The notes: generated by a model from the sequence alone, not told the origin. Counted from the stretch's first letter, positions 9,174 to 18,335 are shown. The stretch is 64,000 bases of DNA from Thiomonas bhubaneswarensis (GCF_001418255.1 NZ_LIPV01000009.1:62001-126000), one strand, 5' to 3'. Program-made: numbers and translations.

Positions 9174-10112
9174 ATGCAGCGTCGTATTTTGTTGAAACTT
9201 TCCCTCACCGCCGCCCTGGGCAGCATCAGCGGCCTGAGCGCCGTGAGTGCTGCCGCCGCCGAGCCGGTGTTGTCCGTGGCGTACGCGGGCTCCATGGGCG
9301 CCTTGATGGACAAGGCGCTGGGCCCGACCATCGCCAGGCAGGAGCATGTGCAGTACCAAGGCAAGGGTGCGGGCGCGTATGGTCTGGCTCACCTGATCGC
9401 CGCCAAGCAGATCAACCCGGACGTCTTCGTCTCGATCACCCCCGGCCCCATCGAAGTGCTGCAAAAGGCCGGGCTGATCGACACCGCCGTCCCCGTGGCC
9501 AGTACGCAGATGGTCATCGCCTACAGCGACAAGAGCAAATTCGCTGCGGACTTCAAGGCAGCCGCGGCGGGCAAGGTTCCCTGGTACGAGGTGCTGCAAA
9601 AGCCCGGCCTCCTGTTCGGCCGCACCGATCCCAAGACCGACCCGCAGGGCCGCAACATTGTGTTCACCATGCTGCTGGCCGAGCAGTATTACAAGCAGCC
9701 GGGTCTGGCCGACAAGATTCTGGGCCCGGTCGAGAACAAGCAGCAGATCTTCACCGAGCCTTCGCTGCTGTCGCGCCTGGAATCAGGACAACTCGACGCC
9801 ACGTCCGGCTATCTGAGCGCCGTGATCTCGCACAAGCTGCCCTACATCAAGCTGCCCGAACAGATCAATCTGAGTGATCCGGGCATGATCCAGGACTGGT
9901 ACAGCAAGGTCCACTTCAACATTACCCTGCCCGACGGCAAGACCGATACCCTGTCCACCCAGCCGCTGGTGTTCTATGCCGCCGTCCTGAAGAACGCACC
10001 CAACCCCAAGGCGGGCGCCGCTTTCGTCAAGCTCATGACCAGTGCCGAGGGTCAGGCGCTGTTCAAGCACTACGGCTACAGCGCGCCCAAGGGAGGCGAT
10101 CTGCACCCCTGA
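9174..10112 (+). CDS. Molybdate/tungstate-type periplasmic substrate-binding protein
   Basis: The 312-residue protein starts with a signal peptide (RRILLKLSLTAALGSISG to about AAAAE) and matches the ModA/WtpA-like branch of solute-binding proteins. The mature part opens with VLSVAYAGSMGALMDKALGP and contains PDVFVSITPGPIEVLQKAG, both typical of this branch. It would bind an oxyanion in the periplasm and pass it to the permease encoded next. The ATG at 9174 was chosen over an adjacent TTG because AGGAG lies five bases upstream. Permease, ATPase and ModE-like regulator follow, which together argue for molybdate or tungstate over sulfate. Confidence 0.85.
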   Translation: MQRRILLKLSLTAALGSISGLSAVSAAAAEPVLSVAYAGSMGALMDKALGPTIARQEHVQYQGKGAGAYGLAHLIAAKQINPDVFVSITPGPIEVLQKAGLIDTAVPVASTQMVIAYSDKSKFAADFKAAAAGKVPWYEVLQKPGLLFGRTDPKTDPQGRNIVFTMLLAEQYYKQPGLADKILGPVENKQQIFTEPSLLSRLESGQLDATSGYLSAVISHKLPYIKLPEQINLSDPGMIQDWYSKVHFNITLPDGKTDTLSTQPLVFYAAVLKNAPNPKAGAAFVKLMTSAEGQALFKHYGYSAPKGGDLHP

Positions 10113-10176
10113 GCGAATTCGCCAGCGTGGACACGGGGGCCCCGCCCGCACCATCGGCTGCGGCGACAATGTCGCC

Positions 10177-11007
10177 ATGCCCATGAGCCCTCTCGACACG
10201 GTCGCTGCTCCGCTTGCCACTCACCCGCACGGCGCGCTGAATGCAAGGCGCGCCTGGGGCATCGCCGGGCTCGGGCTGGCTGGGCTGCTTTTTCTGAGCC
10301 TGCCCTTTCTCGGGCTTTTCTTGAGCACGCCCTGGCCGCGCCTGCACCTGCAGTCGGGCGACCTCGACGCCGTCTGGGTGTCGGTGAGCTACTCCCTCAT
10401 CGCCGTGGCTGCCGTGGTGGTGTTCACCACGCCGGTGGCCTGGTGGCTGGCGCGGCACGACTTCCGCGGCAAGTGGTTCGTCGAGATGCTGGTGTTGCTG
10501 CCCTTGCTCACGCCTCCGCTGGCCATGGGCCTGCTGCTGGCGATGAGTTACGGGCCTTACAGCTGGCTGGGCCAGCCTCTGGGACATCTGGGCCTGAGCC
10601 TGACCAACACGCCTGCCGCCTTTCTGCTCGCCCAGGTCTATGGCAGCGCGCCGTATTACATCGTCGCGGCGCGATCGGCCTTCGAAGGCGTACCGCGCGA
10701 GCTGGAGCAGATTTCGCTTACTCTCGGGCAGTCGCCCTGGCGCACATTCTGGCGCATCACCGTACCGCTCGCCGGGCTGGGGCTGGCCGCGGGTGTGGCG
10801 CTGGCGTGGGTGCGGGCCTTGGGCGAGTTCGGCATCGTGCTGATCGTGGCCTACTACCCCCAGGGCATTCCGGTGAAGCTGTGGGTGAACTTGCAGGACA
10901 CGGGCCTGCAGGCGGTCTATCCGCTGCTGTGGCTGTTTTTCCTCATCGGACTGCCTCTGCCCTTGCTGCTGGGCGCATGGTCCAGGCGCGCGCAGAGAGG
11001 GCATTGA
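10177..11007 (+). CDS. modB: Molybdate/tungstate-type ABC transporter permease
   Basis: The 276-residue inner-membrane protein has about six transmembrane segments (first near residues 27-48) and the EAA-type coupling loop YIVAARSAFEGVPRELEQIS, followed by ALGEFGIVL, which is typical of ModB/CysU permeases. The ATG at 10177 is in frame with a longer open frame that runs back into the preceding gene. An ATG two codons later is also possible. It sits between the binding protein and the ATPase, with only three bases separating its stop from the ATPase start. Confidence 0.87.
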   Translation: MPMSPLDTVAAPLATHPHGALNARRAWGIAGLGLAGLLFLSLPFLGLFLSTPWPRLHLQSGDLDAVWVSVSYSLIAVAAVVVFTTPVAWWLARHDFRGKWFVEMLVLLPLLTPPLAMGLLLAMSYGPYSWLGQPLGHLGLSLTNTPAAFLLAQVYGSAPYYIVAARSAFEGVPRELEQISLTLGQSPWRTFWRITVPLAGLGLAAGVALAWVRALGEFGIVLIVAYYPQGIPVKLWVNLQDTGLQAVYPLLWLFFLIGLPLPLLLGAWSRRAQRGH

Positions 11008-11010
11008 GCC

Positions 11011-12060
11011 ATGAGTCTGCCGGTCAGCCTTCGGGTGCGTCAACCGATTTCGCTCGACGTCGACTTCGAGGTGCGCGGGTTCACCGCGCTGCTGGGCGCC
11101 AGCGGCGAAGGCAAGTCCACCGTGTTGAAGGCGCTGGCGGGGCTGATTCCCAGTCAGGGCACACCGTTCGGCAACCTGCCGCCGCAACAGCGCCCCGTAG
11201 GTTATCTGCCGCAGGGCTATGCCCTGTTTCCGCACCTTCGCGCCTGGGAAAACGTGGCCTATGCCTGGGGCGGGCGACTGCTGGCGCGGCGAGATGTGGC
11301 GGTCGATCTGCTGCAATCGGTCGGCCTGGGTCAGCAAGCGGAGCTGCGGCCCTCGCAGCTCTCAGGTGGACAGCAGCAACGCGTGGCGCTGGCGAGGGCG
11401 CTGGCCCGTCATCCCCAGGTGCTGCTGCTCGACGAGCCAACCTCGGCGCTCGACGCCAATACCCGCGACGACGTTCTGGCCGAACTGGTCTCGCGCATGC
11501 ACGAGCTGGGCATTCCGGCGCTGGCGGCCACGCACGACGCCAGCCTTGCGGCCATGTCCGACTGGGTGGTTCTGCTCTCTGACCGTCGCGTCATCCAGCA
11601 GGGGCCACCGGCCGAGGTGTTCGCGCATCCGGCCTCGGCCGCCGCGGCGGCGCTGCTCGGCGTGCGTAACCGCTTTTCGGGCCAGGTGGTGCAACACGCA
11701 CCCGAGCGCGGCCTCACGCTGCTGCACTGGGCGCAGGCCGACCATTCCCTCTGGGTGCCCTTGCTGCCTTCGAGCAACATTGGCGATGGGGTCGACTGGG
11801 CCGTTTCCCCCGACGATGTGCGCCTGCCCTCGATCAAGCCGGGCCAATCGGCAGGTTCGGAAAACCCGTTGAGTTGCCAGGTCGAACACAGCGTGGTGCA
11901 AGGCGCCAGCGCCCTGCTCGCCCTGCGCTGCGGGCAGGCGCGGCTTTGGCTGCGGGCGCCGCTGCGGCTGATCACGCATTTAGGCCTGCATGTCGGCTCC
12001 GAGGTCACGGTACAGGCCCGGCCCGAGCATCTGCTGTGCTGGCCGCGAGCGAGCGATTAA
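11011..12060 (+). CDS. modC: Molybdate-type ABC transporter ATP-binding protein
   Basis: The 349-residue ATPase has Walker [10 protein letters not shown] near residue 30, Q-loop at [12 protein letters not shown], signature LSGGQQQR, Walker [13 protein letters not shown] and the switch histidine in AATHD. The C-terminal 120 residues form a TOBE-like region, as in ModC proteins, which bind oxyanion and tune transport. It drives the permease encoded just upstream. Its 3' end overlaps the convergent ModE-like gene by four bases. The E in the Walker A loop is slightly unusual but the invariant GK(S/T) is intact. Confidence 0.88.
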   Translation: MSLPVSLRVRQPISLDVDFEVRGFTALLGASGEGKSTVLKALAGLIPSQGTPFGNLPPQQRPVGYLPQGYALFPHLRAWENVAYAWGGRLLARRDVAVDLLQSVGLGQQAELRPSQLSGGQQQRVALARALARHPQVLLLDEPTSALDANTRDDVLAELVSRMHELGIPALAATHDASLAAMSDWVVLLSDRRVIQQGPPAEVFAHPASAAAAALLGVRNRFSGQVVQHAPERGLTLLHWAQADHSLWVPLLPSSNIGDGVDWAVSPDDVRLPSIKPGQSAGSENPLSCQVEHSVVQGASALLALRCGQARLWLRAPLRLITHLGLHVGSEVTVQARPEHLLCWPRASD

Positions 12061-12452
12061 GGTTCGCGCAGCAGCTTCTGCAGCACCTCCAGATCGGGCT
12101 GGATGGCGCGCAGCGCCTTGCGCTCCATGCGGCGATAGATCGAAAGCACCTCACGCCCCAGAGGGGTCAACTGGGCACCGCCGCCGCCTGCGCCGCCTTT
12201 GGAGGCTTCGACCAAGGGCTCTTTATAGGCCTGATTCACACTGTGGATCAGCAGCCAGGCCCGCCGGTAGCTCATGTCGAGCGACCTTCCGGCGGCGGAA
12301 ATCGAGCCCGTGCGCTCAAGCGCTTCGAGCAGCGCGGCCTTGCCCGGGCCGAGCGCCACGCCTTGTTTGATCTGAAGTCGGACACGCGTCGAGTCGATGC
12401 TTTGCGCCTCGGTCGATGTCGGCGACCCGTCGGTCATTCCAGTCTTGTTCAT
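12057..12452 (-). CDS. ModE-type winged-helix regulator lacking the molybdate-binding domains
   Basis: The 131-residue protein matches only the N-terminal DNA-binding domain of ModE (E. coli ModE has about 262 residues). The winged helix spans [20 protein letters not shown] through [14 protein letters not shown], and the [18 protein letters not shown] loop is typical. The C-terminal pair of TOBE domains that bind molybdate is absent, and no frameshifted remnant is visible, so this is a natural short form. It is convergent with modC. It probably binds the operator at 9091-9115, but how it would sense molybdate is not clear from the sequence. Confidence 0.82.
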   Translation of the reverse strand: MNKTGMTDGSPTSTEAQSIDSTRVRLQIKQGVALGPGKAALLEALERTGSISAAGRSLDMSYRRAWLLIHSVNQAYKEPLVEASKGGAGGGGAQLTPLGREVLSIYRRMERKALRAIQPDLEVLQKLLREP

Positions 12453-12537
12453 AGGCGTAGCGTAGCGCCTGGCCTTGCCTTCGGGTAGGCCGTTGATGCA
12501 CGCTTTTGCCCGACTTGCACCCGCGTTGGCAACAACT

Positions 12538-13398
12538 CTAAGAGGCTTTTTTGAGCAGTGCCAGTCCCTCGGGCACGTTCACCAGGGTCTGCACCACGTC
12601 GAGGCCGTAGCGCTCGCCCATGCCGAGAGCGATCTGCAGCGGCAGGCCGTCGCTTTGCCGCAGCCAGATGCGCAGGGTGGCGCTGCTCTGCTCGCTGCGG
12701 GCATCGAGCAGCACACAGGCGATTTCCTGCCCCTGCCAGCGCAGCGAGACCGGTTTCGGCACGACACGCGCAGTCTGCACCTTGTTGTTGATGAGCAGCG
12801 GCACGGTGAAGGGCTGCGAAGGCAGCGGCCGCTGCAGATAGCCCCAGCTCAGGGTCAGCGGATCGGTGAGTCCCCCTGGCGCCATTGCCGACTGCAGCTT
12901 GGCGGAGGACGCACTCTGGCTACCTGACGAAACCAGCATGCGGCCCTGTTCGATCTGCATCCGGGTGGCCGGGTCGTCTCCGCGCTGGTTGCTCGCGGCG
13001 AGCAGTTCGGGCACACCCCGGCGCACCTCGCCGCTGGCGCTGCGCACCCAGTGGAGCCTGCGCAACAGTGCGGCGAGCACACCGCGCGGCGAAAGCGTGC
13101 TGTCGATGCGGTAAGAGCCGTTGCCGTCGCTCGGCCAGGAGACCTTGTCCTGCGCCGTGGCGATGCCTTCCTGGCCGCCGAGCAAGGCCAGCAGTTGAGC
13201 GCCGCGCGCATCGCTGCCCTGGCCGTCGGCTTCGAGACGTACCTGCCATTGCGCCGTCAGGCTTGCATCCGCCCCGGCCTCTTGCGCCATGGCGGGATGC
13301 GGTTGAGCCAGCAGGCCAGCAGCGAGCAGCGGTGCCACGAGCAGCATCAGGCGCCAGCGGGCCCGGAAGCTGAGTAAGGGTATGGGGAGAGCGTTCAT
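12538..13398 (-). CDS. DUF3108 domain periplasmic protein
   Basis: The 286-residue protein has an N-terminal signal or anchor segment (LMLLVAPLLAAGLLAQP, ending at about MAQEA) and then a mostly beta region. The last third, with FTVPLLINNKVQTARVVPKP, a CVLLDAR strand and RIWLRQSDGLPLQIALGMGE, resembles DUF3108, a periplasmic beta-rich family of unknown role. I chose the ATG at 13398, which gives a conventional signal peptide. Upstream in-frame starts at 13413 and 13473 would add residues without signal character. It is divergent from the TDT transporter gene across an AT-rich stretch with a palindrome. Confidence 0.65.
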   Translation of the reverse strand: MNALPIPLLSFRARWRLMLLVAPLLAAGLLAQPHPAMAQEAGADASLTAQWQVRLEADGQGSDARGAQLLALLGGQEGIATAQDKVSWPSDGNGSYRIDSTLSPRGVLAALLRRLHWVRSASGEVRRGVPELLAASNQRGDDPATRMQIEQGRMLVSSGSQSASSAKLQSAMAPGGLTDPLTLSWGYLQRPLPSQPFTVPLLINNKVQTARVVPKPVSLRWQGQEIACVLLDARSEQSSATLRIWLRQSDGLPLQIALGMGERYGLDVVQTLVNVPEGLALLKKAS

Positions 13399-13456
13399 GA
13401 CCGCACAACGCATGGCGAGTCTTGCTGGCCGACATGGGGATGGCCATAAAACACTA

Positions 13457-13477
13457 TTTTGTGTTGAAAACACAAAA
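13457..13477. promoter_or_regulatory. Palindromic operator-like site before the TDT transporter gene
   Basis: The arms TTTTGTGTT and AACACAAAA form a perfect 9-bp inverted repeat around GAA. It lies in the only strongly AT-rich spot of this region, between the DUF3108 gene and the TDT gene. The likely regulator is unknown. Confidence 0.5.
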
Positions 13478-13521
13478 ATAAGTCATTTTATTTATTTTAT
13501 TGACTTGCCTAGCATCATCGC

Positions 13522-14697
13522 ATGTCTTCACTGGTCGTGGTGCACATCATGTCATCCTGGAAACCGCTCAACCGCCTGCACTCTCCCGTCGAACTGGTGC
13601 GTCAGTTCACGCCCAACTGGTTCACCGTCAATATGGGCACGGGCATCACCTTCCTGCTGCTCGCCCAGTTTCCGGCGCACATCACGGGTCTGCACGCACT
13701 GGCTTACGGGCTTTTCATCGTAGATGCCGTCCTGTTCGCGGTGTTCATGGGTCTTTTCACCGCGCGTTGGGTCTTTTTCACCCAGGATGCGATGCCTCTT
13801 CTGCGCCATCCGGTGCAGTCCATGTTTCTGGGTGCGATTCCGATGGCGCTCATCCCGCTGGTCAATGGGCTGGTGCTGTTCTACCCAGCCCAGCCGCTTG
13901 CTGCGCAGTGGGCCCTGCACCTGTGGTGGATCGACGCCGCGCTCTCTCTGCTCACCGGCTGGCTGGTGCCCTGGTATCAATTCACTGCCCAGGATCACAG
14001 CCTGGACCGCATGACGGGCGTGTGGCTGCTGCCGGTCGTCCCGGCGGAAGTGGCGGCATCGAGCGCCGGTTATCTGGCGCAGCACCTGCCCGCCGCGCAG
14101 GCCCAGTCGCTGGTCGTGGCCGGCTATGCCCTCTGGGGCATGTCGGTGCCGATCGCCATGGGCATCCTGACCGTGCTCTACCTTCGCCTCGCGCTGCACA
14201 AACTTCCGCCCAAGGAACTGGGTGTCTCGACCTGGCTGAGCCTGGGCCCCATCGGCACGGGCGCGTTCGCCCTGCTCACCTTGGGCGCCGCCGCGCCACA
14301 GGCCTTTGTCGGCACCATCATGGCACCCGTGGCCAATCTGGCGGGGCCGCTGGGCGTGATCGGGGCGCTGATCCTCTGGGGGCTGGGGCTGTGGTGGCTG
14401 GCCACGGCCATTGTGCTCACGGCCATTCAGGTGCGCCGCGGCCTGCCCTTCAACCTCGGCTGGTGGGGATTCACCTTCCCGGTGGGGGTCTATACCGCCG
14501 CCAGTCTGACACTGGGGTTGCGCACGGGCATGCCGTTCTTCACGGCGTTCGCCGCCATGCTGATCGTCGCTCTGGCGGGCGCCTGCACGGTGGTCGCCGT
14601 CCGCAGCGCCCACGGTCTCTGGCACGGCCATCTGGTGCAGGCGCCCTGCCTGCGCAGTGCCGAACTGGTCACGGCCCAGGCGACGTCGAGCCGCTGA
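13522..14697 (+). CDS. TDT family transporter (TehA/SLAC1-like, possible sulfite or organic-anion exporter)
   Basis: The protein has up to 391 residues and about ten transmembrane segments. The N-terminal NWFTVNMGTGITFLLLAQFP is the family hallmark, seen in TehA, Ssu1 and plant SLAC1. Such proteins move anions such as sulfite, malate or chloride across the inner membrane. The start is uncertain: ATG at 13522 (used) or 13549, neither with a strong ribosome site. A strong bidirectional terminator follows at 14707-14741. The neighbouring secreted sulfurtransferase gives weak support for a sulfur-oxyanion substrate. Confidence 0.8.
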   Translation: MSSLVVVHIMSSWKPLNRLHSPVELVRQFTPNWFTVNMGTGITFLLLAQFPAHITGLHALAYGLFIVDAVLFAVFMGLFTARWVFFTQDAMPLLRHPVQSMFLGAIPMALIPLVNGLVLFYPAQPLAAQWALHLWWIDAALSLLTGWLVPWYQFTAQDHSLDRMTGVWLLPVVPAEVAASSAGYLAQHLPAAQAQSLVVAGYALWGMSVPIAMGILTVLYLRLALHKLPPKELGVSTWLSLGPIGTGAFALLTLGAAAPQAFVGTIMAPVANLAGPLGVIGALILWGLGLWWLATAIVLTAIQVRRGLPFNLGWWGFTFPVGVYTAASLTLGLRTGMPFFTAFAAMLIVALAGACTVVAVRSAHGLWHGHLVQAPCLRSAELVTAQATSSR

Positions 14698-14706
14698 ATC
14701 TACGCG

Positions 14707-14741
14707 AACGACAACGCCCGCGCGAAGCGGGCGTTGTCGTT
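14707..14741. terminator. Hairpin terminator between convergent TDT and MHS genes
   Basis: A perfect 15-bp stem (AACGACAACGCCCGC with its complement) encloses the loop GCGAA. It lies between the stops of the two convergent genes. There is no long U-tract, so termination may be factor-assisted or rely on the very stable stem. Confidence 0.75.
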
Positions 14742-14788
14742 GCGTATCGACCTGACCAGGGACACCATGCGCCCCGAGCCCCGCAGCC

Positions 14789-16450
14789 TCAGTCTGCCGC
14801 GTAGATGTCGCGGTCTTTGGTTTCAGGCAGGAAGAGCAGGCCGATGATGAAGGTGCCCGCAGCCACGATGACCGGATACCACAGGCCGTAGTAGATGTTG
14901 CCGTTCTGCGCCACCAGGGCAAAGGAGATGGTGGGCAGCAGTCCGCCGAACCAGCCATTGCCGATGTGATAGGGCAGGCTCATCGAGGTGTAGCGGATGC
15001 GGGTGGGGAACAGCTCCACCAGCGCGGCGGCGATGGGGCCGTACACCATGGTGACGAAGATCACCAGCAGTGCCAGGATGGCTACCACCATGAGCGTGTT
15101 CATCTGCGCCGGATCGGCCTTGGCCGGGTAGCCCGCAGCCTTGAGCGCGGCGCCGATTTCTTTCTTCAGCGCGGCTTCCTTGGCCTTGAACTCGTCGGGC
15201 GGAAGATCCTTAGCGCCGACCACGGTGATGGTCTTGTCGCCGATCTGGATCACGGCCGGTCCGGCGCCGTTCTTGGTCTCATAGTTGGCCGAGTTGGCCG
15301 CCAGCATCTGCTTGGCGATGTCGCACGACGAGGTGAACTTTGCCGTGCCGGTGGGGTTGAACTGGAAGGTGCACTGTGACGGGTCGGCCGTGAGCGTCAC
15401 CGGCGAGTTCTGCACCGCCTGATACAGCGCCGGGTTGGCGTAATGCGTCAGCGCCTTGAACAGCGGGAAGTAGGTCAGCGCCGCGATCAGGCAGCCCGCC
15501 AGGATGATGGGCTTGCGGCCGATCTTGTCGGAAAGCGCACCGAACACGATGAAAAAGGGCGTGCCGATCAGCAAAGCGGCTGCGATGAGCAGGTTGGCCG
15601 TGACGGCATCGACCTTGAGCGTCTGCGTCAGGAAGAACAGGGCGTAGAACTGGCCCGTGTACCAGACCACCGCCTGACCGGCGACCAGGCCGAGCAGCGC
15701 CAGGATGACGTACTTCAGGTTGCCCCAGCGGGCGAAGGCTTCGGTCAACGGCGCCTTGGACGACTTGCCCTCGGCCTTCATCTTGACGAAGGCCGGAGAC
15801 TCGTTGAGCTTCAAGCGAATCCACACCGAGATGCCCAGCAGCAGGATGGACACGAGGAAAGGCACGCGCCAGCCCCAGGCGTTGAACACCTCTTCACCCA
15901 GCAGGGTGCGCGTGCCCAGAATCACCAGCAGCGACAGGAACAGGCCCAGTGTCGCGGTGGTCTGGATCCAGGCAGTGTAAGCGCCGCGCTTGCCATGGGG
16001 CGCATGCTCGGCCACGTAGGTGGCCGCGCCGCCATACTCCCCGCCCAGCGCCAGACCTTGCAGCAACCGCAGCACGATGAGAATCACCGGCGCGGCCGCA
16101 CCGATGGCCGCGTAGTTGGGCAGCACGCCGACGATGAAGGTCGACATCCCCATGATCAGGATGGTGACCAGAAAGGTGTACTTGCGCCCGATCATGTCGC
16201 CCAGGCGGCCGAACACCAGGGCGCCGAACGGACGCACGATGAAGCCGGCCGCGAAGGCCAGCAGCGCGAAGATGAAGGCCGAACCGGCGTCGAGCCCGGC
16301 GAAGAACTGCTTGGCGATGATGGCCGCCAGCGAACCGTACAAATAGAAGTCGTACCACTCGAATACCGTGCCGAGCGAGGAGGCGAAGATCACCTTTTTC
16401 TCGCCGGACGACATGGGGCGCGCCGCTGCGCCCATCGTGATGGAAGCCAT
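14789..16450 (-). CDS. MFS transporter, metabolite:H+ symporter (MHS) family
   Basis: The 553-residue permease has 12 predicted transmembrane segments and the MHS pattern: GTVFEWYDFYLYGSLAA in segment 1, RPFGALVFGRLGDMIGRKYT in the loop between segments 2 and 3, and FGALSDKIGRKP in the second half. Related symporters carry dicarboxylates, proline/betaine, shikimate or citrate, and the substrate here is unknown. An insertion of roughly 110 residues (encoded at about 15,105-15,455) with two cysteines and a charged helix separates late transmembrane segments and should face the periplasm. The ATG at 16450 follows an AGGAG site. A TTG two codons upstream was rejected. Confidence 0.85.
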   Translation of the reverse strand: MASITMGAAARPMSSGEKKVIFASSLGTVFEWYDFYLYGSLAAIIAKQFFAGLDAGSAFIFALLAFAAGFIVRPFGALVFGRLGDMIGRKYTFLVTILIMGMSTFIVGVLPNYAAIGAAAPVILIVLRLLQGLALGGEYGGAATYVAEHAPHGKRGAYTAWIQTTATLGLFLSLLVILGTRTLLGEEVFNAWGWRVPFLVSILLLGISVWIRLKLNESPAFVKMKAEGKSSKAPLTEAFARWGNLKYVILALLGLVAGQAVVWYTGQFYALFFLTQTLKVDAVTANLLIAAALLIGTPFFIVFGALSDKIGRKPIILAGCLIAALTYFPLFKALTHYANPALYQAVQNSPVTLTADPSQCTFQFNPTGTAKFTSSCDIAKQMLAANSANYETKNGAGPAVIQIGDKTITVVGAKDLPPDEFKAKEAALKKEIGAALKAAGYPAKADPAQMNTLMVVAILALLVIFVTMVYGPIAAALVELFPTRIRYTSMSLPYHIGNGWFGGLLPTISFALVAQNGNIYYGLWYPVIVAAGTFIIGLLFLPETKDRDIYAAD

Positions 16451-16737
16451 GCTCAAGTCTCCTGTGTGTGGACATGGGCGTGGCGCTGCCCCGCAACGCT
16501 ACGCATCAGCCTCGCCGCGGTGAATTGTTACCGCACGTCACGAGGATGACGGATTGTTTTCACGGTAACTGACCGCGCGCTGACAACGACGCCGATCAAA
16601 ATTGAGGGAAATCACTTAGCTGCATCGCAGCAATTCTGTCTCCCTGCTGCTTTGCAACATGATCGGAGGCCCAAAGCCTCGGAAGATGGATGATTGTTGC
16701 ATTGCACAAACCCAACTTCCCGCCAACGCGGAGCACA
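16451..16737. other. Intergenic region upstream of the MHS transporter gene
   Basis: No gene is visible. The imperfect inverted repeat GCGGTGAATTGTTACCGC at about 16518-16535 could be an operator for the transporter. A smaller hairpin, GAGGCCCAAAGCCTC, lies near 16665-16679. Confidence 0.4.
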
Positions 16738-16765
16738 AAAAAACCGGCCCGCAGGCCGGTTTTTT
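16738..16765 (-). terminator. Intrinsic terminator of the rhodanese gene
   Basis: On the minus strand a perfect 12-bp stem (AAAAAACCGGCC with its complement, loop TGCG) ends in a T run. It lies 14 bases after the stop codon of the sulfurtransferase gene. Confidence 0.9.
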
Positions 16766-16778
16766 CCAGGAGAACCGC

Positions 16779-17750
16779 TCAGCCGGGAAGACCCACGGTC
16801 GGATTGCCCAGGTTGGTCCACTCGTTCATCGAGTTGGCGTACAGCTTGCTGTTCTTGTTGCCCATGATCTCGTGCACCACGAACCACGCACCCGACGCCA
16901 GGTGGCCAGTGTTGCAGTAGGTGGTGGTGGGCGCATTGTCCATGATGTTGTACACGCCGAAGATGTGCTTGTAGTCGGCGGCCGTCATGAAACGGGTCAC
17001 CCCGTCCTTGGTCTGGACGATGGCGTCGGTCGGGAAGGATTTGGCGCCAGGCAGATGACCGGCCGACTTGTCGATGCCCTTCTTGAATATGCCGAGATAT
17101 TGCTGGGTCGGACGCGCGTCGATGAACTGCTCGGAGCCGCTTTTCAGACCAGCCTTGACCTGATCGATGGTAGCCAGGATCGCGTTGTCCTCACCCGTGG
17201 CCTTCCAGTCGCCCGCCGCCTTCGGCGCCGGCGCGGTGCTCACCTTGTAGCCGGCGTTGAGCCAGGCTGCCGTGCCGCCATTGAGAATTGCCACCTGGTC
17301 GGCGGGTTCGCCGAAATAGCGCAACTGGAAATACAGCCGGGTGCCCATGTCCATCGGCGCCAGGCCCTCACCCTCGGGCACGATGACAATGGGCTTGCCG
17401 GCGTTGAGTCCGGCCTTGTCCATGGCGGCGGTGAAAAAGTCCGCCGTGGGCATCAGGGCCTTGAGCTTGACGCCATCTTCCACGCGCGTCTGGCGGATAT
17501 CGCCGAAGTCCACCATGATCGAACCCGGCACATGCCCGCCGACTTTCATCACAGCGTTGTTCTTGCCCATCTGGGGCTGGGAAGTGAACATCTTGGCGGG
17601 GTTGTCGCCGATGGTCACGACGGTGACTTCATTCAGGTGCGCCTTGAGCCACTGCGGCGTGACCAGCGGGCCGGGCACGTTGGCGGCGAAGGCAGCATGG
17701 GCAGCACCCAGTCCGATGGCTGCTGCGATCAGGGTTTTGGCAAGTTTCAT
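16779..17750 (-). CDS. Exported tandem-rhodanese sulfurtransferase
   Basis: The 323-residue protein has a clear signal peptide (KLAKTLIAAAIGLGAAHAAFA, cleavage near residue 22), so it acts in the periplasm. Two rhodanese domains follow, about residues 30-175 and 190-318. The C-terminal domain keeps the active-site Cys279 in YCNTGHLASG, and the N-terminal one is inactive-looking (VPEGEGLAP at the equivalent site), as in thiosulfate or 3-mercaptopyruvate sulfurtransferases. It may move sulfane sulfur during reduced-sulfur oxidation, which is an inference. The ATG at 17750 has a GAGGAG ribosome site, and a strong terminator follows the gene. Confidence 0.88.
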   Translation of the reverse strand: MKLAKTLIAAAIGLGAAHAAFAANVPGPLVTPQWLKAHLNEVTVVTIGDNPAKMFTSQPQMGKNNAVMKVGGHVPGSIMVDFGDIRQTRVEDGVKLKALMPTADFFTAAMDKAGLNAGKPIVIVPEGEGLAPMDMGTRLYFQLRYFGEPADQVAILNGGTAAWLNAGYKVSTAPAPKAAGDWKATGEDNAILATIDQVKAGLKSGSEQFIDARPTQQYLGIFKKGIDKSAGHLPGAKSFPTDAIVQTKDGVTRFMTAADYKHIFGVYNIMDNAPTTTYCNTGHLASGAWFVVHEIMGNKNSKLYANSMNEWTNLGNPTVGLPG

Positions 17751-18335
17751 TTGGCTCCTCACAAGGTTGGGACATTCGCCGATTTCAACGATCAGCGATA
17801 GGTTCGGCTCTGCTGCCCTTCGGGTCGCAGGGCGCTGCATCGTCCGCCGCACGGCACTGAGCTGTGCGGCGGTACGCATTCGGCGGGTGATGCGCGGTAC
17901 GCGCAGTGCAGCGGCGCGCGCTGCGAAAAGTCTCCACACTCAGTCTTGTTGTGATCTGCGCCCCGGCCTTGGGGAAACCACGGCGCGCTCCCTGCTCAAC
18001 GGGGCGGCGTCATCCGGCGGTACAACCGAATCACGCCTGGCCAAGCTTCACGGCAACGAGGAGCAAAACTTGGATGGCTGCACTTTATGCAGATGAAAGG
18101 GTGGAAACTAGGGCCAGTATGTATCAACTGTGACCTGGCGTTTCCAAGACACGCAGCCCTGCCCGGTTTTGCAGGGCGTGAAGCAATTCACGCTTTTGCC
18201 GAGGCGAGCGTAAAGCGACCCGCACAATCCTCGCGCCCGCGCTCACCTGATTTTTAAAGTACCGTCATGCGCAGTTCGAAGCTTCGTTCAGCGCCACGTT
18301 CAATCGGTCCACCCCCGACAAAACAAGGAAACACC
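17751..18335. other. Long divergent intergenic region with several hairpins
   Basis: This 585-bp stretch lies between the divergent sulfurtransferase and CZB genes. I see no convincing ORF. It contains a strong hairpin at 17844-17872 (left arm CCGCCGCACGGC, 11 of 12 bases paired) in the upstream region of the sulfurtransferase gene, and a double hairpin with T run at 18156-18197 before the CZB gene. Confidence 0.5.
18156..18197 (+). terminator. Double hairpin with T run upstream of the CZB gene (possible attenuator or small RNA end)
   Basis: The stem GCCCTGC/GCAGGGC (18156-18177) is followed at once by GCGTGAA/TTCACGC (18176-18193) and TTTT. The two stems share two bases, so they compete slightly. 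This resembles an intrinsic terminator on the plus strand with no annotated gene before it. Confidence 0.5.
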
